Notes: generated by a model not told the origin, from the sequence alone. 40,625 nucleotides of DNA from Candidatus Dormiibacterota bacterium (GCA_003153505.1 PLZA01000024.1:1-40625), one strand, 5' to 3'. Shown: positions 16,982 to 25,654, numbered from the stretch's first letter. Numbers and translations: made by a program.

Positions 16982-17710
16982 TTAAGGGAGAGATTCCTTG
17001 TGCTTGCTACGCTCGAGCACGGATACGATGGCCATAATCGCGTCTGCGGTCAATATATGTTTCCCGGGTCGGATCAACGGCAATAAGTCCGACGCCCCGG
17101 TGACTGTGGCTCTCGGGAAGTCGATTCGACCGTTCGGGACGCGCGCTTTGGTGGAGACGACCAGGACGTTGATCCAGCCGACGCCGCATCCAGCCACGTC
17201 GAGACCGCGGCGAACCGTGGTGGCCCTCGCCACTGCTTGATCCACGGAGTTCGTCCGCTTGACGCCATTGCAGAAGAGGTCCCCGCCTCTTTGTTCAAAT
17301 CGACCCCGCCAGTTCTTGGTCTCGATGACCCAGATGCCAGTGGGTCCTACCACCATGTGGTCGATGTTGGACTTCTTGCCGTGCGACGCAAGGGTGACGT
17401 CGTGCAGGGTGTGGAAGGATTCAGGGAGCATGTCAAGGAGCGCCGCGACCATCCTTTCACCGAAGTAGCCGCTCAGCCAGTTGTCTGGGTTGAGCCGCGT
17501 TCTGTCGAGAACGGGTAGGCAGAGAAGGGCGATCGCGACGCAGCCATCGATGACGAGACCAGCCGTCCCACCTCGCCCGAGTGCGTAGCCGACTCCGAGG
17601 AAGGCGAGCGCGATCACCACCGCGGGGACGTACAGTCGTCGGAGTCCCTGCTGGAAGACGTATGTGCCTGGCTCATGAGGCTCAAAGGTGGGCGGAGGCG
17701 GGTCCTTCAT
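16982..17710 (-). CDS. NERD-domain (nuclease-related) membrane protein
   Basis: 242 residues. Two hydrophobic segments near the N-terminus (YVPAVVIALAFLGVGYALG and AGLVIDGCVAIALLCLPVL) are followed by a NERD domain of about 120 residues: GERMVAALLDMLPESFHTLHDVTL, KSNIDHMVVGPTGIWVIETKNW and GRFEQRGGDLFCNG. The Asp of NIDH and the Glu-x-Lys of IETK fit the PD-(D/E)XK-type active site of the family. NERD proteins are thought to act on DNA, but the biochemical role is poorly known. It stands alone on its strand, 160 bp upstream of the four-helix membrane protein. Confidence 0.85.
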   Translation of the reverse strand: MKDPPPPTFEPHEPGTYVFQQGLRRLYVPAVVIALAFLGVGYALGRGGTAGLVIDGCVAIALLCLPVLDRTRLNPDNWLSGYFGERMVAALLDMLPESFHTLHDVTLASHGKKSNIDHMVVGPTGIWVIETKNWRGRFEQRGGDLFCNGVKRTNSVDQAVARATTVRRGLDVAGCGVGWINVLVVSTKARVPNGRIDFPRATVTGASDLLPLIRPGKHILTADAIMAIVSVLERSKHKESLP

Positions 17711-17843
17711 CGCGCATCGGAGGCTAGAACACTCCGGACGGTCTGGGGGATGTGAACTTGGGACGGCTTTCCGGGCGTTCTGGACGACCCTCCGAACTGC
17801 ATCCCATCTGAGGCGGTCAGCGACGCTCCGGTCATCGGGTCGT

Positions 17844-18478
17844 TCAGGGGCTCAGGCTGTCGTGGAACATCGCCGCCAGGCTCGCCTCCTCCCATGCTCC
17901 AAACGAGCTGCTGTCGGCGAGAAACCGCGCCCAGGCATCGAGCAAGATCTCCGTGACGGTGCCAGTGCGTGCTCGGGTCGTCATGGAGTCGGTGATGCCG
18001 ATCGCTCGGCATGCTTGACCCACCTCAGTGGCCACGAACTCGGGCAGATCATCGGGATAGCAGAGGTGATAGGACGGCGATCTCGCTCCCAGCTGACGCG
18101 CAGCGAATCGGTCCCACAGTTCCTGGACCGCAACAACATCCTCGACGGCCCCAGACGCGTGCAAGGCAGCGAGAACCATTCGCATCCGGGCACCATGGGC
18201 AGGATGCGTCGAGCGCTGGCCGAGCTCCGGCTCAAAGAGATGACCACCAAGCAGGGCGCAGAGTCGAACATGCTGATAACCGAACGACCGTCCGAGTGCG
18301 TACCTGGCGGCGACATCACAGACGAACTCCTCGAGCCAGGCATCAGCCCAGAAGCGCCCTGCTGCCATAAGGCTCTGCTCATGGGGTGTTCCCTCGCGCA
18401 GGGCCTGACGCCGAGCAGTCTCAAAAGCCTCGTTGACGATGTTGCGCACGCGGTCGGGCAAGATGGAGCGGTACGCAG
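17844..18478 (-). pseudogene. C-terminal part of a metallopeptidase-like protein, 5' end lost
   Basis: The minus-strand frame (17844 to a start at 18545) is protein-like only up to about 18478: FWADAWLEEFVCDVAARYALGRSFGY, then STHPAHGARMRMVLAALHASG. The acidic helix EEFVCDVAA followed some 40 residues later by HP...R is a pattern seen in the distal half of some zinc peptidase-like proteins; the HExxH motif itself would lie in the missing part. Upstream of 18478 the frame runs antisense into an Rhs gene fragment, so the first 20-odd residues are not native. This marks a rearrangement joint. The enzyme assignment is tentative. Confidence 0.45.
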
Positions 18479-18985
18479 GAGGATATGCCCGGTACGCGTA
18501 CGACGGTGCCGGTAACGTCACCGCTCGGGTGAGTGTGCCCAGCACTGGCTACACCTACGTCGACACGATCACGTACAACGATGCTGATCTGCAGGCAGCG
18601 GAAACCAACAGCATCTCGACGGGGACGATGGCGTGGTCCTACGATGCAGGGGGGCGTCTCGTCGAGATCGTAGATGGCGCTGGGGATTACACCAACTACT
18701 ACTATGCTGCCTACGGCACCTTGGATGGGCAGACTCTCCCCTACTCTGCCGGAGGCACTGGCGACTCCTTCTTCTATCAGACTTTGGATGGGGACTACCG
18801 TGTCACCAGCAATGGGTGCAGCTACTGCGCCACCTCGCTTGGGGCCAATGTTGCGCATACCTTTACGTATCAGTACGGCGCAGCGGGACGGCTGATCTTC
18901 ATCGACGCCTGAGGTGGCTCAGCCGCCTTCCAGACCTACGATCAGGACGGGAACCGGATCAGCCACGACGACGCGGCCACTGGGG
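18479..18985 (+). pseudogene. Rhs/YD-repeat protein fragment with in-frame stop
   Basis: The + strand frame from about 18479 carries clear YD repeats: YARYAYDGAGNVTARV, DTITYNDADLQAAET, MAWSYDAGGRLVEIVDGAGDYTNYYY and HTFTYQYGAAGRL. A TGA at 18910-18912 interrupts the frame, yet the same frame continues with another repeat (AAFQTYDQDGNRISHDDAATG) to about 18985. Both ends are missing, with no signal, no core-closing domain and no toxin tip. Rhs proteins are large secreted toxin shells; this is an inert scrap that abuts the metallophosphoesterase stop codon. Confidence 0.85.
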
Positions 18986-18988
18986 TGC

Positions 18989-20047
18989 CTAACGAAACGG
19001 AAGTCGCGTCAGAGTCGGCTTGCGCGTGAACCCACAGCCATCCCAACCGAATTCGTAGGCGTCGACTCCGCGTCTGCCCACGTCGTAGATGAAGAAGCCG
19101 GGGTCCGGGACCGAATATTCCGACGTGCTCGCGCAGCAGAAGAAGTGCACAGGCCCGTCGGCTCCGAAGGGTGTCTGCCCGGGAGTTGTTGAGGTCGCAG
19201 TTCGGCGGTATCCAAAGTGCTGATGACCGAATAGCACCATGTTGATACCAGCTTCGAGGCAGCTTCGCTGAAAGGCTTCGTCGTTATCCATCCGCGTCAG
19301 ATGGCGTGTGAGACTCTGAGCGCGGCTTGGGGGAAGGCGATTGGTGTGGGGCAGCACAGGGTGGTGGTGCAAGAGTGCGATCCTGACGCAGCTGCCGGGA
19401 TCCACCGAAACCCCGTTCGCATACCCCGTACGCGCAATTTCTGAACATGTCCGGACGAGCCACGTACACTCCGCCAGGCTCACCTCGCCGCGGGCGATCC
19501 TGTCAAGGGGATTGCGACGTTGGATAAGACGCAGGACTTGAGTCGAGTCGAAGATGAAGAAAATGATGTCCGGACCCGTGCTGCCTCTTGGTGCATTCAC
19601 GACTTGCACTCGAGGGTAGCTCGCGTCATCGAATATTTCCTCAAAGTGACGTTGGCGACGCTGAAAAGGGAGCCAAGTCCCGTATCGGTCGTGATTGCCG
19701 GGAATCACCGTCCGCCGCTCGGAATCGCACGCGAGGCCATATGCGATGAGGCGGCTGACAGCAGCGTCAATGATCTCATCATTTTGAATGAAGTCCTTGG
19801 CGGTCGAGAGCGACGAGACAGCCCCATCGGTGGAGACGTCACCAGTCACTACGAGGTGATGAAACGTGTCCTCCGGTGGGCCCAATACGGTCAGTAGGTG
19901 GACGAGGGCCTGGAGCTTTGCGAAGTCGTGCGACTTCGTCAGCCATGGGCGTGTCCCCAGTCGTGTGCCGCGCTCGGTCAATTTGCCAATGAAGTGAAGG
20001 TCCGAAAGGTGGAGGATGCGGATGCGATCAGCAGCCAGCGGAAACAC
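18989..20047 (-). CDS. Calcineurin-like metallophosphoesterase
   Basis: 352 residues, GTG start. All the metal-binding blocks of the family are present in order: LSDLHF (Asp16, His18), VVTGDVS, IPGNHDRY, ALLHHHP and FGHQHFG. It should be a two-metal phosphoesterase; possible substrates include nucleic acids, nucleotides and cyclic nucleotides. No signal peptide is seen, so it is cytoplasmic. It lies 13 bp downstream of an uncharacterised 224-residue gene on the same strand, so the two are almost certainly co-transcribed and probably act together. The stop falls only a few bases from the Rhs fragment. Confidence 0.9.
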   Translation of the reverse strand: MFPLAADRIRILHLSDLHFIGKLTERGTRLGTRPWLTKSHDFAKLQALVHLLTVLGPPEDTFHHLVVTGDVSTDGAVSSLSTAKDFIQNDEIIDAAVSRLIAYGLACDSERRTVIPGNHDRYGTWLPFQRRQRHFEEIFDDASYPRVQVVNAPRGSTGPDIIFFIFDSTQVLRLIQRRNPLDRIARGEVSLAECTWLVRTCSEIARTGYANGVSVDPGSCVRIALLHHHPVLPHTNRLPPSRAQSLTRHLTRMDNDEAFQRSCLEAGINMVLFGHQHFGYRRTATSTTPGQTPFGADGPVHFFCCASTSEYSVPDPGFFIYDVGRRGVDAYEFGWDGCGFTRKPTLTRLPFR

Positions 20048-20060
20048 GACGCAACCTCGA

Positions 20061-20735
20061 CTAGGCTAACGGTTGGGAATGCACGTGGCTCGTAAAAGCA
20101 CCAGCGATCTCAAGGATGTCCGGTGGCTGATCATCCAGAACCGCCTGAACCGGCCTGAGCGTCAGTCGGTACGGTAGTGGCGGGCGACCGAGCACACTAA
20201 ACCGCAGGTGAGCAGACATCGCGTCGAGCCATCGACGATGCGACCAGCGCCAAACCGGAAGGGGAATGCGCCTCGTTTCAGCTCGCCACAGGTAGGCGAA
20301 GTCGTAATCGCTCCACATGTAGCTTCGAGCGAGCATCCGCTCGTCGACATCGCCCACTAACTCGAGAGTTGCGAGGCCGTCCAGATCGACACGTTGTCTC
20401 CTTACAAGGTTCACGTCCATCCTATTCTCCAGCACGACGATCACTGCGTCGGCAAGCCCTCGACGACCGCCCAACCTGCCGGCAAGGCGTTCGAGAAGAT
20501 CGTCCCGTGTTGCACCAGGCGAGGCGAAACGATCAGAAGTCTGGAACGACCAACTCTCACTGAAGGTCGTCCCTTCCGTCCGCCGTTGACGGGCGTCATA
20601 GATCACTGCTCGGTGCAAGTGCTCGACAAAGGTGGACTGGATCAGAGCGCGCACCGCGGGCCATGGGGTACGGAGGTGTGCTGCGTCGCACAGGGCCTCG
20701 AGGGCGGGGGGCATCAGATCATCGAAGGTGCTCAT
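20061..20735 (-). CDS. Hypothetical protein co-transcribed with a metallophosphoesterase
   Basis: 224 residues, not recognised. Seen in it: a helical N-terminus (ALEALCDAAHLRTPWPAVRALIQSTF), a stretch with strands and acidic residues (GLADAVIVVLENRMDVNLVRRQRVDLDGLATLELVGDVDE), an aromatic-rich part (SYMWSDYDFAYLWRAETRR) and a C-terminal tail without membrane segments. The start at 20735 has no clear ribosome binding site. The tight spacing to the phosphoesterase suggests a two-gene module in which this protein is a sensor, adaptor or substrate-specificity partner; that is inference. Confidence 0.65.
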   Translation of the reverse strand: MSTFDDLMPPALEALCDAAHLRTPWPAVRALIQSTFVEHLHRAVIYDARQRRTEGTTFSESWSFQTSDRFASPGATRDDLLERLAGRLGGRRGLADAVIVVLENRMDVNLVRRQRVDLDGLATLELVGDVDERMLARSYMWSDYDFAYLWRAETRRIPLPVWRWSHRRWLDAMSAHLRFSVLGRPPLPYRLTLRPVQAVLDDQPPDILEIAGAFTSHVHSQPLA

Positions 20736-20804
20736 GGCTGAGATTCACGGTCGCAAATCGCTCCCTTCGCGCGTCGCACACCTCTATCGTTCACCAGATC
20801 AGGC

Positions 20805-21135
20805 TAACTTGCAACCCCATGCTTGGTCGGGGATGTCTAGGCGGCGATTGCACAAGTTCGACCCCGTACCCGTCGGGGTCGCCAGCCATGACGTCTGTGG
20901 GCCGTCCGGACCGCCGGGGCGCTCTATCGGCCCGTCTTCAAGCCGCCCGCGAAAGGGCTTCGAACGTGGCGCCGGCGTCGTCGACCTGCACGACACGGTG
21001 GCTGAACCCGGTACCGATCTCCACCGGGTTCTCGGCAGGCCGGTGGACAAGCTCGAGGGTCGCAACCTCCTCTGGCGGAAACCTAAGCAGGGTCAGCGAT
21101 GCACTGTCGCCGGTCTCGATGCGCAGGGTCTTCAC
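20805..21135 (-). pseudogene. VOC/glyoxalase-family protein with frameshifts
   Basis: Read across three frames, the minus strand gives a vicinal-oxygen-chelate protein: a first part VATLELVHRPAENPVEIGTGFSHRVVQVDDAGATFEALSRA (ends at a stop), then IERPGGPDGPQTSWLA in another frame, then GDPDGYGVELVQSPP in a third. These are consecutive pieces of one glyoxalase-like domain, so at least two frameshifts have occurred. No full-length start was found. The gene is non-functional unless these are sequencing errors. Confidence 0.7.
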
Positions 21136-21485
21136 TCTTCCTCAGCACCGGCGCTGACACATTTCGTCACGTGCGTCCTGCTCTGCCTCCCGATCAACAC
21201 GATCCCGTTTGGCGGTCGAGGACTTCAAGCTCGCCGGCCTCGCGCTCGCGCCCCTCGGCAAGGAGATCGTCAGCCACGCCGAGGCGCGACGCCTACTACC
21301 AGGCTGGAGCGGCTACGGGATGGCAAGCTGTTCCGGAGGCGCCGCACCGCCAGACCTGCCCGCGCCCACCGGGGATGACATCAGCTTCTGACCAAAGACG
21401 CACCTAGACGCTCGCGACCCGCGGGGTCCATCATTCGCGCCCTGACCTAATAGGAGAGCTACTGATCGCAACGGATTACTCCGAG

Positions 21486-21935
21486 GTGAGGTCGAACTCC
21501 GTCGCGCAACTGTCGGCCGCGCTTGCGACGGCGAACCTCCCGCAACCGGCTGAGACGCTCTTGATGCAGGCATTAGGTGGAGTCAAAGGAGACACGACCA
21601 AGGCGGCAGCGACGCTCGTGAGTAGCGTCGGGTCAGCTAAAAACCTCAAGTCTCCGGATGCCCAACTCGCAGCGGTGAAGACAGTGACGGCTAGCATGCC
21701 GAGCGGGATGACGTCCCCCGACCAGGTGACCGCCGATCACCTGTGGCGGGCGGTGGTGTACGGGCTCGTAGGCGTGCTCGCGATCGCTCTGGTCGGACTC
21801 CTCGTGTTGCTTGCGCTGGGCAAGACCGCCGACGCCATCGTGACGGTGTTCACCGCGACCCTCACGGGCGTGCTCGGACTTTTTGTGGTGCCACCGGCCA
21901 AAAGTGCGCAGGGATCGTCCACTGCGAACGGCTGA
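21486..21935 (+). CDS. Small membrane protein with soluble N-terminal domain
   Basis: About 149 residues from GTG 21486. The best ribosome binding site (AGGAGAG, 21452-21458) actually sits before an in-frame CTG at 21462 and ATC at 21465, so translation may begin there with a rare start, or an ATG may have been lost. The N-terminal half is helical and alanine-rich (AALATANLPQPAETLLMQALGGVKGDTTKAAATLVSSVG). The C-terminal half holds two membrane helices (VVYGLVGVLAIALVGLLVLLAL and IVTVFTATLTGVLGLFVVPP). Family not recognised. Confidence 0.6.
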   Translation: MRSNSVAQLSAALATANLPQPAETLLMQALGGVKGDTTKAAATLVSSVGSAKNLKSPDAQLAAVKTVTASMPSGMTSPDQVTADHLWRAVVYGLVGVLAIALVGLLVLLALGKTADAIVTVFTATLTGVLGLFVVPPAKSAQGSSTANG

Positions 21936-21958
21936 TCCTGGCGTATTCAAGCGACCTC

Positions 21959-22772
21959 TTATCGAGGTGGGATGGCGTGCCCACCGGGCGGCTGGGCAGG
22001 ACGCTGCTGCTCTCGCTGCGGAGGAGCTGCGGGCGGCTGCGGGGCCTGACGTCTGGAGGAGTTTGGATCCCTGAAGATCTCGCGCAGGGCCTCGCGATCG
22101 CTTCGGCGAGGAGGGACTTTCATAACACCTTCATGCCACTCGGAGACCTTCATATGGGTGGTTACGGGAACGTACCCGTTGCCGGCCACGAGCTGCGCGG
22201 ACAGGATCGCGAACACGCCCCACGCATACCAGCCTCTCGTCGGGAATCGGCTTTGCTTGCCGGCCAGAATGAGGCGCAACGACCACGAGTCAGCATCTGG
22301 TTCTACCGCCAGATGCCACCTCGGAGTCGACGCACTCCCCTGGCTCGAGCGACGGGCTCTCGAACCACGACGAATACCACGGAAACTTACCGGTCTCTAC
22401 CGTTACGTCCCCGCGGGCGTCGGGCAGGCTCATTTCCCCATTCACTCGACGCAGCGGGTCGACGCTGTGAAGCGGCGTGAACACCTCGGCGCCGTTCTCG
22501 CCCGCGCGAGCGGCACTGAGTAGCGAGAGGGTGGCCTCGGTGTGCCTCAACACGCGGGCGCTCGAGTTCACGATATGGACGCGGATAAGCAGCTGACGCG
22601 AACCGGCTGCGCCGACGAGAGCGACCGCAACACCGAGGCGAACCGTGGTCTGACCCTCACGGCGAGCCTTATAGAGATAGAGCGCCCAGCCCCCGCCTAT
22701 CAGAAGCACGGCGGCTTGCACCGCCGCCCCATAGAAGCCGGACCACGGATCCCCTCCGCTTGTTGCACCCAT
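21959..22772 (-). pseudogene. Membrane-anchored hypothetical protein, one frameshift
   Basis: The frame from 22772 encodes an N-terminal membrane segment (GAAVQAAVLLIGGGWALYLY) and a beta-rich domain (LLIRVHIVNSSARVLRHTEATLSLL, GDVTVETGKFPWYSSWFESPSLEPGECVDSEVA), then stops at 22290-22292. From about 22320 a shifted frame continues naturally (VEPDADSWSLRLILAGKQSRFPTRGWYAWGVFAIL) to 21959. A single-base change near 22310-22325 therefore splits one gene of about 270 codons. It could be a true pseudogene or a read error. Confidence 0.6.
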
Positions 22773-22857
22773 GCAGGCTCGGAGCTTAGACCGTCTCCGA
22801 GGGGTGCAACAACGACGACGCTCGGCGCGAGATCGCCCGAGGAGCTTGCGATGCAGG

Positions 22858-22897
22858 GTGGGCCTGCCCCGGTTTGACGGACACGTTTACTAAGCCG
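22858..22897 (+). repeat. Solo IS-end-like repeat, copy 2
   Basis: About 90 % identical over 40 bp to 2768-2808, again without a transposase and again just left of an att-like site (C). Confidence 0.55.
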
Positions 22898-22964
22898 TGA
22901 TCCCCCCTGGAAAGGCTGGAGGCTCGAGGGAATAGGCGATTGTGTACGTCGAAGAGCGCTGAGG

Positions 22965-23123
22965 GATTCCTGGGCGATTCCAGCGGATTCCATCACACGC
23001 GCTCTAGTCGTCATTCCAACCAATTCCCAACGAAACCACTAATTCTGAACTCAGTTAGTCAGGGCTAAATAAGTGCTGGTCTGGGGGGACCAGGGGTCGC
23101 AGGTTCGAGTCCTGTCTCCCCGA
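22965..23123 (+). repeat. att-like site C: tRNA-Pro 3' half with left arm-type repeats
   Basis: The core at 23076-23123 has an anticodon arm with stem CTGGT/ACCAG around a G-rich loop, then a variable loop, T arm GCAGG-TTCGAGT-CCTGT and acceptor CTCCCCGA. It differs from copy E by one extra G in the anticodon loop. Arm-type repeats GATTCC, CGATTCCA and GGATTCCA occupy 22965-22992, and TCATTCCAACCA lies at 23011-23022. No 5' tRNA half is present. To the right only CGGACGC is shared with copy E. Confidence 0.75.
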
Positions 23124-23207
23124 CGGACGCGCAATTTGAGTTCGCGGCGAGAGGTGGCGAGGTGCGTAGGGCGCATGCGCGCCACGTGGTGTAGTGCTCT
23201 AACCAGG

Positions 23208-23238
23208 AATGATGGCTTTTCCTGCAAAAGGCATCATT
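23208..23238. repeat. Perfectly placed inverted repeat (hairpin)
   Basis: AATGATGGCTTTT and AAAAGGCATCATT form a 13-bp stem with one mismatched position around the loop CCTGC. TTTCCTGCAAAA also occurs right of att-like site A (about 3226-3238), so it may belong to the mobile unit's flank. It could be a terminator in either direction or a protein-binding site. Confidence 0.5.
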
Positions 23239-23627
23239 CCGCACAGTTGAGGCCGGTTGCCGCTACTCATAGCTAGAGATTGTGGCAGTCCAGCGCATAC
23301 ATAGTGCTTACAGTTTCCAAGTACTGCCGATTGTAGAAGTACGGCAGATACTTGACACCGCAGGTCCAAGAGATGCTTGACGGTGTGCGGCGCGTCCGCC
23401 TGATGCTTGACACAGCCCGGCGTGCGTGGCGCGGTCTCGATGACGTCCGAGTTCGAGACTCTCGAGTACGTCAACTCGTTCAACCATCGTTCCTGCACGC
23501 GAGGTCGGGATGATCCCTCCCGGCAGAGCTCGAGGCCACCCATTACCATGACTCGTCTCCAGTCGCGGTGACTGGGACTGAGTAATGCCACTCTCCATGA
23601 AGCCCGGGCGGTTCCCCCGAACATGTC
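23239..23627. other. Gene-free stretch with spaced TTGAC repeats
   Basis: About 390 bp with no credible gene. A/G-rich words ending in CTTGAC recur at 23351-23356, 23376-23381 and 23406-23411. Each resembles a -35 box, but no matching -10 boxes are evident. Confidence 0.35.
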
Positions 23628-23846
23628 CTACCCGTTCGGCGCCATCAGCAAGACCGCGTTGAACTGGCTTGCACGGAATCGCTGGGACTGGACGCTCGGT
23701 ATCTGGCTCACATAACCGACAACCTCGCCGTATTCTTCGGTCTTGACGCCGTCAGGGTGTCCCTGGGCAGGCGAGAACGTCCCCCAGATTCCGCTAACGC
23801 CGCATTGGGCCAGTTCAGCCTCGAGGGGAGTCAAGAGCCGCCCCAT
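23628..23846 (-). CDS. Small hypothetical protein or gene remnant
   Basis: 72 residues (LTPLEAELAQCGVSGIWGTFSPAQGHPDGVKTEEYGEVVGY). The composition is protein-like and the codons are GC-rich at third positions, but there is no ribosome binding site and no family match. It lies 59 bp downstream of the SIR2-type gene on the same strand and could be the last gene of that operon, or the tail of a deleted gene. Confidence 0.3.
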   Translation of the reverse strand: MGRLLTPLEAELAQCGVSGIWGTFSPAQGHPDGVKTEEYGEVVGYVSQIPSVQSQRFRASQFNAVLLMAPNG

Positions 23847-23905
23847 CAGCTAAGGCCGGCAGAAGATCCAACCCCCGGCGTCACTATCAGCATCACTTCG
23901 TCGGA

Positions 23906-25654
23906 TCAGCGGCCGAGTCGGCTCGTCCATCGGCGGATCACGTGCTTCGGGGGCACCTTCTCAATCGCCCACAGGCCCAGCCAGTAGGTGAAGAGGCGTG
24001 CACGATGCCACCGAGTGAAGTCCACGGCCTTGACGCGGGGCCAAACGTCATTGGGAGCAAACGCCGTCTCACCGCCTGGGAGGAATGGAACGCGAGCCGC
24101 GTCCCCGGACGCCCCAACGACTTCGAACTGCTGAACTTGCCGCCAGTACTTCTGTGGGCTCAGTCGCGTCGGAGTGGACGTTGCTTGGGCTCTCAGGGAG
24201 GCGTAACGGTAATTGAGCATCGGCATCAACGCCTCGGTCTCTTGGAATCCCTCAACCGGATCGCCACGTTCCGGGTCGACGGGTTGACGGAGAAGCGCTG
24301 CTCGTACGGAATCGATGCGGATTCGAAGATGGACTCCAAGTGGTCGCGTGAGCTCCGCTTCACTGTCACTGATCCGGCGCAGCGCCTGCTCCCGTCGCGT
24401 CTTGGTTGCCATCCAGCGCGTGTCGGGCAGCCGACTCATATGCACCAGAATCCGTCCCAAGGTCTCAGCCATGACCAAACGCTGCTCCGGATCAGCACCA
24501 TGGACTCTCGAGTCGTGGAACGCGACGGACAGACTGGCATACGCTCGGCGCAGTTCGCCTCGGATCCAGAGCACCGCGGCGTGCCGCTCGTCTCGGAACG
24601 CTCTGTCATCGGCTGAATCGCCGGGGCGACTCTTGGCCCAATGGTCATCGGCCTCCCGGTAACGGCCGGCCGCCCACGCCGCCTCCGCCGCCCAGCCGTG
24701 CTCCTCGGGTGACAAAGGGCGTCCGGCGAGGCGCGCTTGGACCTCCGTATCGAGTCCAGCGTAAGCAAAGAAACGGAGGTTGGCGTGGTCGCGCGAGACG
24801 TCGGTCAACGAAGGGAGCAGAGGAGCGGATGTCGGGACGGGCGGTGGGTCGGTCAGCGGGGCGAAACCCCATGTCGTGGCGAGGATCTTGAGGAGTTGTC
24901 GGGTCGGAGCCTCGATCTCGTAGACGACGGCACCACCGCGATCAAAGTCCGCGAGCTGATGATGGCTCCGTTGGGAGCGACCGATGGCCTTCCAGAAGCT
25001 CGCATGCTCGACCCAGAGCACAACCCGCCCCTCGAGAACGCGGTGGTCGTTGAGCTCCCGCCAATAGGGGTCGACATCGAAGAAGTCGAGGCCGCGGTAG
25101 CCAACGACAACCACGACGGCGGCCGTCTTCAAGCCATCGGTCAAGCGTTGTTTGAGCGTGGGATCGAAGCCTCGCTCGATCTGAGACAGGCGGGCGCCAA
25201 GTGAGCCGCCGTCATCTCCAGGGCGAAGGCGCTCGTGAAAATGCACGAGATTGAGCTCGTCCCCACCAGCTTTTTCAATGCACGTATCGAAATTGGCGGT
25301 CGCGTGAAATCCGCCGGCTCGGAGGTGCTCGGCGAAAAACTGATGCGATGGATTCGGTGGCATGGACACCAGGTCTGCGAGGAGGGTCGGCAGTAACGGC
25401 AGTCCGTGCTCAGCAATGGCCACATCAAGGAGAGTCTCCAAGCGCGGCAGCGAACGGTTGACCTCCAGTCTGGCATAGGCGCGCTGCATCCGATCGAGCA
25501 GACCGTCGGCGAATCCGCACGCCAGAACGCGACGGCTCAGCTCCTCGCCTAAGGGTCCGTTCGACGGCGCGTCTTTGGAGACGCCGGCACCCGACCAAAA
25601 CACAACTGCGCCGGGAGCAGCGCTCAACACCTCCGGAGGAATCACACGATGCAT
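23906..25654 (-). CDS. SIR2-type NADase-like protein with helical C-terminal repeats (putative anti-phage)
   Basis: 582 residues. The N-terminal 200 residues are SIR2-like: FWSGAGVSKDAP (residues 19-30, NAD-binding GAG-S), ATANFDTCIEK (NFD at 121-123), NLVHFHERL (His138/His140) and VVVGYRGLDFFDVDPYW (184-197). From about 300 on are helical, TPR-like segments (HGWAAEAAWAAGRYREADDHWAKS, AVLWIRGELRRAYASLSVAFHDS). SIR2 fused to TPR-like repeats is a known architecture of abortive-infection NADases that deplete NAD+ on phage sensing. The gene follows a PIN-TM gene by 104 bp on the same strand, which suggests an operon. A GGGAGGGG ribosome binding site lies rather far (about 13 nt) before the ATG. 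Confidence 0.85.
   Translation of the reverse strand: MHRVIPPEVLSAAPGAVVFWSGAGVSKDAPSNGPLGEELSRRVLACGFADGLLDRMQRAYARLEVNRSLPRLETLLDVAIAEHGLPLLPTLLADLVSMPPNPSHQFFAEHLRAGGFHATANFDTCIEKAGGDELNLVHFHERLRPGDDGGSLGARLSQIERGFDPTLKQRLTDGLKTAAVVVVVGYRGLDFFDVDPYWRELNDHRVLEGRVVLWVEHASFWKAIGRSQRSHHQLADFDRGGAVVYEIEAPTRQLLKILATTWGFAPLTDPPPVPTSAPLLPSLTDVSRDHANLRFFAYAGLDTEVQARLAGRPLSPEEHGWAAEAAWAAGRYREADDHWAKSRPGDSADDRAFRDERHAAVLWIRGELRRAYASLSVAFHDSRVHGADPEQRLVMAETLGRILVHMSRLPDTRWMATKTRREQALRRISDSEAELTRPLGVHLRIRIDSVRAALLRQPVDPERGDPVEGFQETEALMPMLNYRYASLRAQATSTPTRLSPQKYWRQVQQFEVVGASGDAARVPFLPGGETAFAPNDVWPRVKAVDFTRWHRARLFTYWLGLWAIEKVPPKHVIRRWTSRLGR

Noticed and set aside
21209..21391. Short + strand frame beginning VEDFKLAGLALAPLGKEI, like the first residues of S-adenosylhomocysteine hydrolase
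   Set aside because: Only about 18 residues resemble that enzyme and the rest does not; too short to call.
23076..23123. Complete tRNA gene at the att-like core
   Set aside because: No 5' half (acceptor 5' strand and D arm) is found upstream of any copy, so none is a functional tRNA.
23040..23130. CRISPR array
   Set aside because: The tRNA-half repeats are kilobases apart and there are no short regularly spaced repeats or cas genes.
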